Positions 9,673-17,516 of a stretch of 64,000 nt of DNA are shown here, in pieces. Position 1 is the stretch's first letter, and each line of letters opens with the position of its first letter. Below the pieces are notes generated by a model. The model did no database searches, had not been told where the DNA came from, and saw nothing but the letters and a program-made list of their open reading frames with translations. The stretch covers positions 4,340,001 to 4,404,000 of the forward strand of contig NZ_CP048031.1 in assembly GCF_010092445.1 (NCBI RefSeq), given 5' to 3'. Origin of the DNA: Shewanella sp. Arc9-LZ (lineage in GTDB: Bacteria; Pseudomonadota; Gammaproteobacteria; Enterobacterales; Shewanellaceae). The translations under genes and the position numbers were made by a program.

Positions 9673-9754
9673 GTTGAATAAATGATGGATGCTAAACGAT
9701 GGATAATGAGCAATTTGCTTCACATTAGCCAGAAACAGCCTTAACGAGATAGCT

Positions 9755-10744
9755 TTGAAAATTCCAAATAGTATTTTACAAACAATTAGTCAGGCGATTT
9801 CGGCAGATAGAATCACTCATATTGAAGTGATTCAACCGCTTTGGGGTGGTTATGGTCAGTTATTTAGGGCTTATGTAACGGGTAAATCGTACTCGTCAGT
9901 GATTGTGAAATATGTCTGTTTACCTCAACAGGAATCGCATCCTAGAGGTTGGAATACGCCACTGTCGCATCAGCGTAAATTGCAGTCGTACCAAGTGGAA
10001 GTGAATTGGTATCAGCACTATGCAAATCTTCATACACAGCAGAGATTCAGTCCTCTGCCGCGTTGTTTGTATGTAGACCAACAAGCCAATGAAACCCTGT
10101 TAGTGTTACAAGACTTGCATACCCTGGGATTTACTCAAGTAAGAAAAACCACCACATCTGAAACCGTACTCGCTTGTTTAACGTGGTTAGGGCATTTTCA
10201 TGCTAAATACATGCACGTAGAACCAACAGGACTTTGGCCTGTCGGCACATACTGGCATCTAGATACACGACCAGACGAGTTAGCCGCTTTAGCCGACAGC
10301 CCGCTTAAGTCGGCAGCCCATCTCATCGACGATGCCTTGAAACAATGTCCATTTCAAACCTTGGTGCATGGAGATGCCAAATTAGCTAACTTTTGTTTTA
10401 GTCAGGATGACCATGCTGCAGCTGTCGATTTTCAATATATCGGCCAAGGTTGCGGCATGAAAGACGTGATCATGTTACTCAGCAGCGTATTGAGCTATCA
10501 CGAACCAGAAGCGTTAATTAATGGCTATCTTAATCATTATTTTGCCGCGCTAACCCAAGGCCTAGCTGAGTGTCATCCGCTAATCAATCCGCTTGAGGTA
10601 CAACAGGCATGGCGACCTTTATATTGTTTAGCCTGGGCTGATTTCCAGCGTTTTATTAAAGGTTGGAGTGTTGAGCATTTCAAAATCAACCCATATACCG
10701 AAGCGCTAACCGAGCAAGCGATAAAACAACTAGCCACAGCCTAA
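9755..10744 (+). CDS. CHK/APH-like small-molecule kinase (DUF1679 type)
   Basis: A 329-residue kinase-fold protein. Start is TTG at 9755 with a purine-rich GAGA upstream; no better ATG keeps the N-terminal strand. The catalytic loop is LVHGDAKLANFCF (HGD..N as in aminoglycoside and choline phosphotransferases) and the metal-binding motif is AAVDFQYIGQGCGMKDV, the D-F-Q pattern typical of CHK/ecdysteroid-kinase-like proteins. It likely phosphorylates a small hydroxylated metabolite, which is unknown. Confidence 0.75.
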   Translation: MKIPNSILQTISQAISADRITHIEVIQPLWGGYGQLFRAYVTGKSYSSVIVKYVCLPQQESHPRGWNTPLSHQRKLQSYQVEVNWYQHYANLHTQQRFSPLPRCLYVDQQANETLLVLQDLHTLGFTQVRKTTTSETVLACLTWLGHFHAKYMHVEPTGLWPVGTYWHLDTRPDELAALADSPLKSAAHLIDDALKQCPFQTLVHGDAKLANFCFSQDDHAAAVDFQYIGQGCGMKDVIMLLSSVLSYHEPEALINGYLNHYFAALTQGLAECHPLINPLEVQQAWRPLYCLAWADFQRFIKGWSVEHFKINPYTEALTEQAIKQLATA

Positions 10745-10963
10745 CGCTCATTATTGCTGATTAATTAACCACCTAAAGGCTATTATCTTATCCCAATTGG
10801 CTAAGGCTGCTATTGCCGTCTACAGTTGATAAACACTGTAGTATTTGTTGTCATCCATCGGTTATTTATTACCAACAAACACTGCAATCCTCTGTCTAAT
10901 TCGAGTAAACATAGCTTCGTTTTGGGTTTGTATAAACAAAGCCATAAGCTAGGAAGTCACCAT

Positions 10964-12115
10964 ATGGAAAGTCCGTTTACGTATATTTTAATCACCTTGT
11001 TTTTTTCTAGCATTCTGCTGTCGATAATCTTTTTCATGACCTGGAAAACCATGGGTAAGCAAAAATATGCGTTGATGTTTTCTTTGTCTTTTTTAGCCTC
11101 GACTGTGCTGTGGGCTAATAGTTTATTTAAAAGCCTATTTCTTTCTCATAACCTGTATTGGATGATCGGCTGCAGTGTATCCATGCTGTCGGTGGTGCTC
11201 GGGACATGGGGACATTGTTTACGCACTAACACTAAAATCCACCCTGCAACATTGCTTGGCCTAGGCGTATGTGGGATGGCGCTAACCTATTACTTTACTT
11301 ATATTAGCCCACATCTAGGCTTAAGAATGTCGTTGTATTTATACGTTGATGTGCTGTTGTTGATGATCACTAGTGTGGTGATTATTAAGCATCGCACCAA
11401 ATCACGGCCAGCCGAAATTGGTGCGTCGTTAATGCATTTCATATTTGCCATGTGCATATTTGTTGCAGCGAGTATCGCGCTATTCCAAGGTAAAGAGATG
11501 GATGTGGAACTTATCAAGCTCTACGCCATTGTTAACTTTACCGCCCTACCTGCGGCTTATGTTGGTATGTCAGTATTTGTGATTTATATGCTGGCTTCTG
11601 ATTTGGCCGAAGAAATGAAGTTGCTGGCGATGACAGATTCATTGACTGATTGCTTTAATCGTCGGGGATTTTATAGCCACGCAAAACAAAAATTACTTGA
11701 GCTACAAAAGCAGCCGCAACATGCATGCCTCATTTACTGGGATATTGATAAGTTTAAAGCCATTAACGATCAGTTCGGCCATGCTGGCGGCGATCAAGTA
11801 TTAATCAGCATTACCCAGTTAATTAAACAACATATAAAAAAAGACGACTTAATCGGCCGCATGGGCGGTGAAGAGTTTGTTATATTGATCGAGCGCAGCA
11901 ATTATCAAGAGTCTATCAATGTTGCCGAGCGATTAAGAGCCATGATTAACCAAACACCTATTGTTTATTGCGGCCAGCAAATTAGCGTAACCGCCAGTTT
12001 TGGGGTCGTTGAACTCAGTAACCAAGACATAACGATAGAGCAAGCTATCGATCTCGCCGACAGTGCGTTATATCAAGCCAAAAGCAGTGGCAGAAACAAA
12101 GTGGTGTTTAGCTAA
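10964..12115 (+). CDS. Membrane-bound diguanylate cyclase (GGDEF)
   Basis: A 383-residue protein. The ATG at 10964 is chosen because AGGAAG precedes it and the first transmembrane span follows at once; the upstream extension to 10826 looks noncoding. The N-terminal half has about six membrane spans (residues 5-215). The C-terminal GGDEF domain carries the active-site motif GGEEF at about 301-305 with upstream DIDKFKAINDQFGHAGGD. The residues before GGEEF lack the RxxD inhibitory site, so product inhibition through that site is unlikely. Predicted to make cyclic di-GMP. Confidence 0.88.
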   Translation: MESPFTYILITLFFSSILLSIIFFMTWKTMGKQKYALMFSLSFLASTVLWANSLFKSLFLSHNLYWMIGCSVSMLSVVLGTWGHCLRTNTKIHPATLLGLGVCGMALTYYFTYISPHLGLRMSLYLYVDVLLLMITSVVIIKHRTKSRPAEIGASLMHFIFAMCIFVAASIALFQGKEMDVELIKLYAIVNFTALPAAYVGMSVFVIYMLASDLAEEMKLLAMTDSLTDCFNRRGFYSHAKQKLLELQKQPQHACLIYWDIDKFKAINDQFGHAGGDQVLISITQLIKQHIKKDDLIGRMGGEEFVILIERSNYQESINVAERLRAMINQTPIVYCGQQISVTASFGVVELSNQDITIEQAIDLADSALYQAKSSGRNKVVFS

Positions 12116-12195
12116 CCTCCGTAAAGGATAACTAACCCTTTGTGAATCGAAGCCACTGCCTAAAACGATGAACGATTGCCCAGATTAAGAGAAGG

Positions 12196-12699
12196 TTAGT
12201 TAACTTCTATTCGAATATTATCGCTTAATGTTTCAAGCTGGGAAATTAACAGTGCGATAGTCACATTCTCCGGTAATCTTAATGTCAGCTTAGCGCTGTA
12301 CACCGTTTTACCTAAACTAGTGACTTGTACACGGTAACATTCTTGGTGGTCTACGCTGACTTCAAGATCCGCTAAAATTTGATTCATGTCATGGGTTAAG
12401 CCCGAGCGATCATTGCAATCTAAAGTGAGTTTACATTCTGGCGATAGATGTTTAGATTCACGATCGTACTCAGCATAGACAAACGTTAATTGTGAAAACT
12501 GCTGCTCTAATGCTTGTTTTAACGCCGCTTCCTTATCGACATCTATCATTACCCGCATCATGGCCACAAATTGTCCGTCGAGTTTAATGACTTTACTGGT
12601 TTCCCAACTTGCGCCTATTTCACGGCTAACTTGAGCAAGTGATTGCAGAAGATTGGGCTTTAAAGTCCCTAATACAGTAGTGATAAACCTATGTTGCAT
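12196..12699 (-). CDS. GcvR-like ACT-domain regulatory protein
   Basis: A 167-residue protein with two ACT-type modules: residues about 1-80 (FITTVLGTLKPNLLQSLAQVSREIGASW) and 88-165 (KLTLDCNDRSGLTHDMNQILADLEVSVDH). The arrangement is that of GcvR, the glycine cleavage system repressor that binds glycine and the activator GcvA, and of related ACT proteins. The start at 12699 is supported by GGAGG seven bases upstream; the nine extra N-terminal residues of the longer frame are probably not translated. It stands alone. Confidence 0.75.
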   Translation of the reverse strand: MQHRFITTVLGTLKPNLLQSLAQVSREIGASWETSKVIKLDGQFVAMMRVMIDVDKEAALKQALEQQFSQLTFVYAEYDRESKHLSPECKLTLDCNDRSGLTHDMNQILADLEVSVDHQECYRVQVTSLGKTVYSAKLTLRLPENVTIALLISQLETLSDNIRIEVN

Positions 12700-13389
12700 A
12701 TAACCTCCGATACCAATAAACCACAATGATGTTGGTATATTTAATGTGGTTTTAATTAAAGCCTAATTACAGACTAGCTATCACGCGAAAGCACGTCTGT
12801 GTTCTAGCACACAAATCAAACAAATGAGTTGTCATCAGCGACCAAACATAGCAATAGATTATGTCATCGAGCAGGTGAAAATGGTTGGTATCATGCCCAA
12901 CGTTATAGCAGAAGAGAGCCGGAGTTAGTCATAAATTATTGACCATAGAGATGATTTTTGCTGTAAATGTTATTTTTGCAAGCCACAACAAACTTAGTGA
13001 ATTTGTATCGCTTACATCACAGAATACTCCGCATCAGTCACAACTTAACCGCCCTAGTGAATAGCAGAACAATGCTATTTTTGATACCTGTCGCACTAAC
13101 CGCAACAACTTGCACAATATCACCTCACTCGCATGTGCTTTCAGTATCTGTTTGAATTTAAATAACTTATTGGAAAAATTAAGTTTAGCTTTACACTATT
13201 AAATACAAAAAATAAATTAAGTCATTGTTTTTAATAATGAATAACTTGCTTTACGATTAGCTATTCATCCCTATTGCTGCTTATTGCTACCCGTAGACGC
13301 TTTCTCTAAAATGCGCGCCTTGCCCAATCGGGGTGTAAATTAATCTTTAGCGACGTTATATCGGCGTTAAAACTTTCCATTAAGGGAAC
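12700..13389. other. Long gene-free stretch
   Basis: About 690 bases between the divergent ACT-domain and transporter genes. A 62-codon frame at 12967-13155 has no ribosome site and no coding pattern and is not called. Both promoters should lie here. No strong palindrome was seen. Confidence 0.4.
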
Positions 13390-14022
13390 ATGATGTCTAC
13401 AAAATTAGCGAATCCTGCACCATTAGGATTAATGGGCTTTGGCATGACAACCATACTGCTCAATATCCATAATGCTGGCTATTTTCCAATTGATTCGATG
13501 ATCCTCGCAATGGGGATTTTCTACGGTGGCATTGGCCAAGTGATTGTCGGCATGATGTGCTTTATGCGTGGCGACACCTTCGGCACCACCGCGTTTACTT
13601 CATACGGCTTATTTTGGTTAACCTTAGTGGGTATTATTTTAATGCCAAATATGGGCGTAGCCGCCAGTCCAGCAAACTTTATGGGTTGGTATTTAACGCT
13701 GTGGGGCACCTTTACTGCCTTTATGTTTGTGGGATCGTTACGTTATCCACGAGCAAAACAAGTAATATTTGGTTCATTAACCATCCTGTTTTTCTTATTG
13801 GCCGCACGCGACTTTACCGGTAATGCACTGCTTGGCACTATTGCAGGATTTGAAGGTATTTTTTGCGGAGCAAGCGCTATTTACTTTGCCATGGCCCAAG
13901 TGCTTAACGCTGAATATGGTCGCACTATTTTACCTATTGGGGAGTTAACTCAGACTAAAGCTCAGGTTCAGCCCCAAGCAACTGAAGCGGAAAAAGTAAC
14001 CTTACACTCGGTTAAAGCATAA
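13390..14022 (+). CDS. GPR1/FUN34/YaaH (SatP) family transporter
   Basis: A 210-residue protein with six membrane spans. It opens with LANPAPLGLMGFGMTTILLNIHNAGYFP, the NPAPLGL signature of the acetate uptake transporter family, followed by GIFYGGIGQVIVGMM. The family moves acetate, succinate or related monocarboxylates across the inner membrane. Two consecutive ATG codons follow TAAGGGA, so either could initiate. A double hairpin follows the gene. Confidence 0.9.
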   Translation: MMSTKLANPAPLGLMGFGMTTILLNIHNAGYFPIDSMILAMGIFYGGIGQVIVGMMCFMRGDTFGTTAFTSYGLFWLTLVGIILMPNMGVAASPANFMGWYLTLWGTFTAFMFVGSLRYPRAKQVIFGSLTILFFLLAARDFTGNALLGTIAGFEGIFCGASAIYFAMAQVLNAEYGRTILPIGELTQTKAQVQPQATEAEKVTLHSVKA

Positions 14023-14024
14023 AT

Positions 14025-14078
14025 AACCCGAGCTCGGGTTAAATACTTAACAGGTCGATGCATTGCATCGACCTTTTT
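14025..14078 (+). terminator. Terminator region after the transporter gene
   Basis: A perfect 16-bp palindrome AACCCGAGCTCGGGTT at 14025-14040 is followed by a 10-bp stem AGGTCGATGC / GCATCGACCT (14052-14074) with a three-base loop and a run of five T. The second hairpin is a canonical terminator. Confidence 0.85.
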
Positions 14079-14089
14079 GTTTGCATAAA

Positions 14090-14608
14090 TTAATGCACCA
14101 AACGACAGCCACACACGGTATTACTCGGCTGAAATAAAACCACTGCATAATCTTTTGTTTCATCGCGTTCCAACACCTGAAGACTTAATGAGTGCATACC
14201 ATTCTTGTTTAAATTTATTCCGCTAACATACGACAAATATTCATAATGTGCCGGTATATCGAGACTGCCCCCGCCTAAATACTCTTGTTTAGTGGTCACT
14301 GAAATATCGTACATTTGCCTTTGAGCATCAATTCTATTCACTCTACCCGTCATCGCTAATGTGCCAGCTGAATTGCCCTCTAAGTCATAATAGCGGTAAT
14401 TAATTTGGGCTAAACCATCTTTAGAAACGAGATCGACCAATAAATAATGATCGCTATCTGCAGCGCCAACTTCATGATTAAACAGTTCTGAACTGCAGCT
14501 CAGCATAAAACTCGGAGTCTTGGATGTTAACGAGTAAATGCCGCCAATACTGGCCAGCAAACACAATAGAATGACAATATTGATTACCCATAATCCTTTT
14601 CTTGCCAT
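14090..14608 (-). CDS. Membrane-anchored periplasmic protein, ToxS-like position
   Basis: A 172-residue protein with a single N-terminal membrane anchor (about 7-28) and a periplasmic domain of beta-strand character (HYLLVDLVSKDGLAQINYRYYDLEGN, DISVTTKQEYLGGG). It ends with CGCRLVH. It begins four bases after the stop codon of the ToxR-like gene, so the two are surely co-transcribed. Its size, topology and position are those of ToxS, which stabilises ToxR, but sequence similarity cannot be confirmed by eye. Confidence 0.6.
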   Translation of the reverse strand: MARKGLWVINIVILLCLLASIGGIYSLTSKTPSFMLSCSSELFNHEVGAADSDHYLLVDLVSKDGLAQINYRYYDLEGNSAGTLAMTGRVNRIDAQRQMYDISVTTKQEYLGGGSLDIPAHYEYLSYVSGINLNKNGMHSLSLQVLERDETKDYAVVLFQPSNTVCGCRLVH

Positions 14609-14612
14609 TGTA

Positions 14613-15410
14613 CTAATGCCCCTGAGATCGATGAGATGAAGCGAGTCGAACAGGTAATGAGTCGCAAATGTTCACTTGTTCAAGCCATGCTGAATTGATA
14701 AATCGCTTAGGTTGGCGTAAGTCGCTAATTTTTAAATTACGAATAATAGACTGGCCCAAATAATCACCTCTGAGGGTAATGTTCAGTACTTGCTTGTCAT
14801 GAGATAACGATAAAAAAGCTTTATTCCATACCGTTTCAGCACAACCTAATAAACTTTGTGTGAGCAGTTGTCCTTGACCAATCAGTAACTCATTATTGGT
14901 GTTTGAAGGTGAATACAGAATCACATCTACTTGCTGGCCCGAATTTAAGCTCACCGTTTCTATACTCAACGGCATAGTTGGATTGATAGAATGGCCGACT
15001 TGATTAAACCACCATAGGCTTACCAGCGACACGCTAACAACTGCAATGACCACCAGCAAAGCTTGTAATGGCCGAATGACTACGCGGGCTAATTTATTGC
15101 TGGATTCTTTACGGGCACGATGATGCCTCAGCAAATAACCTTGGCCTTTTACTGTTTCGATAAGCGTTTCGTATTGTGGTCCAAGAAAAGAGCGTAAGGT
15201 AAAAATAGCCCTGGCGACTGACGCTGAACTCAAATGTGAATCGTCTTCATGACCCGACTCTAATAATGGTTTAGCAACAACTTTCCCTTGATACTCGACC
15301 AATAATGTCAGCACATGTAACTCGGCTCTGGGAAGATGCCACACCACTCCGGTTTCCTGGTTAATTAACTCCCCTTTGTCGACACTGAACCTGCAATGTC
15401 CCAATTGCAT
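14613..15410 (-). CDS. ToxR/CadC-like membrane-bound winged-helix regulator
   Basis: A 265-residue protein. The N-terminal winged helix (about 1-100) resembles the OmpR/ToxR class: FSVDKGELINQETGVVWHLPRAELHVLTLLVEYQGKVV, then SVARAIFTLRSFLG (recognition helix) and LIETVKGQGYLL (wing). A single membrane span (about 115-138, PLQALLVVIAVVSVSLVSLWWF) leads to a periplasmic domain with two cysteines. The start at 15410 is chosen because GAGGCGG precedes it; a longer frame to 15461 exists. It is divergent from a periplasmic cytochrome gene that it may control. Confidence 0.78.
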   Translation of the reverse strand: MQLGHCRFSVDKGELINQETGVVWHLPRAELHVLTLLVEYQGKVVAKPLLESGHEDDSHLSSASVARAIFTLRSFLGPQYETLIETVKGQGYLLRHHRARKESSNKLARVVIRPLQALLVVIAVVSVSLVSLWWFNQVGHSINPTMPLSIETVSLNSGQQVDVILYSPSNTNNELLIGQGQLLTQSLLGCAETVWNKAFLSLSHDKQVLNITLRGDYLGQSIIRNLKISDLRQPKRFINSAWLEQVNICDSLPVRLASSHRSQGH

Positions 15411-15865
15411 GTAGACCGCCTCAATAATTGACCTAACTTCGACATACTGAAGTGTATGCATAAAATCTTATGAAATCTGTGATCCTTATACCTAAGCGCT
15501 TTATTCCTTAGTAAAAGTAAGTCTTTAAATGTGCAAACTGATAAATTTGCGAGCGACATCACGTCATTTCATGATTTTAAAAACACACTAAACGGCTACA
15601 AAAATGCATAAATGTGCAAAATAGTGAGACTCACATCACAAAATCCTATGACGTTAAGCACATTCAGCTTCAATAAATCGATGCCACAATCACTAAAAAA
15701 CCTCATTTCAAGCCGCTATTTTTATCTGTCTTGAATCACATCTTTAATTGCTCCATTGCTTATTGTTACCACATCAAGTTGCTAACCCATTTTTACTAGC
15801 AACTCAAAACCCCCAACACTAGAGATTGGGAATAATAAAATAACGATGAGTAAAGGGTGATTATT
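15411..15865. other. Divergent promoter region between toxR-like and cytochrome genes
   Basis: About 450 AT-rich bases with no credible ORF. It carries the promoters of the ToxR-like operon and of the cytochrome gene. ToxR-type regulators bind AT-rich direct repeats, but no single repeat stands out by eye. Confidence 0.4.
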
Positions 15866-16687
15866 ATGAGCATAAACAGACGTCAAGCATTGACACAAAT
15901 TATTGGTTTAAGCACTGCAGCAGCTGGGGCAACGTTATTAGGCACATCTGCATTTGCTGCCACAGACGCAGATGGCAACTACCGTTTAGAACTTGGTGAA
16001 AAACTTAAATATGCGCCACTTGATGCGATGCAAACAGCAAAACTTGCCTATGAAACGGGTGGCGGTTGTATGCACCAAGTATTTCACGCCATTGTGACTA
16101 TGCTAGCGGCATCTGGCAGCGTAGACGCCAGTAAGTTTGCCACTATCCCTACCGCATTAGCAGGTTATGGTTGGGCAGGCGTAGTTGGCCAGGGAACATT
16201 ATGTGGCAACCTTAATGCTGCCGGTATGTTGATTAATTTCCTTGACGATATTAATGGTCAAAACAGCGCCATTATTGGTGCATCGTTCCGTTACTACGAA
16301 ACCAACGATTTACCGTTATCATCTGCTGAGTTCATTGCGGGGATTGGTTCTACAGCCGATAAATCACTCGAAGTAGGTAAAACCTCTATTGCCAACAGCC
16401 CACTGTGCCATTCATCTATTAGTAATTGGTCTGCGGCATCTGGAAAGCCTTTTGCATTAAAAGGTGAACGTTGCAAACGCCTCTCTGCCAGCATGGCTTT
16501 TTATATTGTTGATTTACTCAATCGTGCCTATGGCGGTGAAGATATTTCAGTATTAGCAGAAGCAAAACCGTCTGTAGAAGCGCAAGCATGTCAGTCTTGT
16601 CATGGCGTTACCGAAACTATGGGCTCTGCAGCCAGCGTGAAAACAGATATGGAATGTACCACTTGTCACACAGGGCATTACAATTAA
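15866..16687 (+). CDS. Split-Soret-type diheme cytochrome c, Tat-exported
   Basis: A 273-residue protein. The start at 15866 follows AAAGGG and gives a twin-arginine signal MSINRRQALTQIIG ending near AFAATDA. The body contains a C-GC-type cysteine region (GGGCMHQVFHAIV, GQGTLCGNLNAAG, NSPLCHSS, KGERCKRLSA) like split-Soret cytochromes and the C_GCAxxG family. The C-terminus carries two heme-binding CxxCH motifs, CQSCH and CTTCH. It should be a periplasmic electron-transfer protein, with electron partner unknown. The lipoprotein gene follows 10 bases downstream. Confidence 0.85.
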   Translation: MSINRRQALTQIIGLSTAAAGATLLGTSAFAATDADGNYRLELGEKLKYAPLDAMQTAKLAYETGGGCMHQVFHAIVTMLAASGSVDASKFATIPTALAGYGWAGVVGQGTLCGNLNAAGMLINFLDDINGQNSAIIGASFRYYETNDLPLSSAEFIAGIGSTADKSLEVGKTSIANSPLCHSSISNWSAASGKPFALKGERCKRLSASMAFYIVDLLNRAYGGEDISVLAEAKPSVEAQACQSCHGVTETMGSAASVKTDMECTTCHTGHYN

Positions 16688-16697
16688 GGAGCGCATC

Positions 16698-17267
16698 ATG
16701 AAGGTTAAATATCTTAGCGCCATATTAGCGAGTTCATTGTTAATCTTTGGCTGTAATAGCGACAATGATGACGAAGTTGTCACTGAGCCACCGGTGGTAG
16801 TTATTCCCCCTGTTGTTGTGCCACCAGTAGTCGTTGTACCGCCTGTTGTTGATGGCGTGAGTATTGATGATGCCAGCACTGTGGTGGTTAAACTCGACAC
16901 ATTTGACTCGACCACTGGCGCACTATCATTCACCGTTGCCAATAGCGAAGGTGAAGCGCTGACTAACGTAGCCGATTACGATATTGTGTATTTTGGTTTT
17001 CCTGACCCAGCCTCACCGTCCATAAAGCCTAAGGCTTGGAAACGTTGGCATGTCACTCAAAACTATCAATGTGATAGTACAGCCACTGACAGCTGTACAG
17101 GCACATTAGAAGCGACAGATACTGCGGGAAAATATACTTTTAATGTGAGCGATCTCGACTTACAAAGTAAAGCATCGGCAAATGCTGAAATGATTTATAA
17201 GGTTGCGGTCCAAATTAAGGGCGCGCTTGCCAGTAATGAAATTGAGTTGATTGACCCTAGCAATTAA
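16698..17267 (+). CDS. Lipoprotein with Pro-Val linker, possible partner of the cytochrome
   Basis: A 189-residue predicted lipoprotein with lipobox LIFGC, an acidic stretch, then a low-complexity linker of repeated PPVVV units (about 32-52), followed by a beta-rich domain (VVVKLDTFDSTTGALSFTVANSEGEALTNV, then DIVYFGFPDPASP). The layout recalls the N-terminal beta-sandwich domain of OmcA/MtrC-type outer-membrane cytochromes, but there is no heme motif. GGAG precedes the start. It sits 10 bases after the split-Soret cytochrome gene, so an operon is very likely. Confidence 0.7.
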   Translation: MKVKYLSAILASSLLIFGCNSDNDDEVVTEPPVVVIPPVVVPPVVVVPPVVDGVSIDDASTVVVKLDTFDSTTGALSFTVANSEGEALTNVADYDIVYFGFPDPASPSIKPKAWKRWHVTQNYQCDSTATDSCTGTLEATDTAGKYTFNVSDLDLQSKASANAEMIYKVAVQIKGALASNEIELIDPSN

Positions 17268-17455
17268 TCATCATTCAGCCTCCCCCCGGCTAATGGCGAG
17301 AGAAGACCACTTGTGCTCATTAGCTTCAGGCTATTTGTCGCAGTATTACACTGCGGCTCTTTTTATCATTTTCGCAGCACGGCTTGAATATACAAAACTG
17401 GGTATGCACCGCTTAGATAAACAGTTTAACGCTGTACAGCTGTGAATATTGAAAA

Positions 17456-17495
17456 CAAAAAAAGGGTTTCAGCAGCACTGAAACCCTTTTTTATT
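17456..17495. terminator. Bidirectional terminator
   Basis: A long stem, AAAAAGGGTTTCAG pairing with CTGAAACCCTTTTT around a short loop, with A/T tracts on both sides. It lies between the convergent lipoprotein and prolyl oligopeptidase genes and can serve both. Confidence 0.88.
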
Positions 17496-17516
17496 CAACA
17501 CTGGCTACTGATAAAT

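Noticed and set aside
12967..13155. A 62-codon plus-strand frame in the gap before the SatP-like transporter.
   Set aside because: No ribosome site, no signal or domain, and composition like the surrounding noncoding DNA.
16553..16942. A Thr/Gly-rich minus-strand frame with repeated TTGG units.
   Set aside because: It is the antisense reading of the Pro-Val repeat in the lipoprotein gene and overlaps two well-supported genes.
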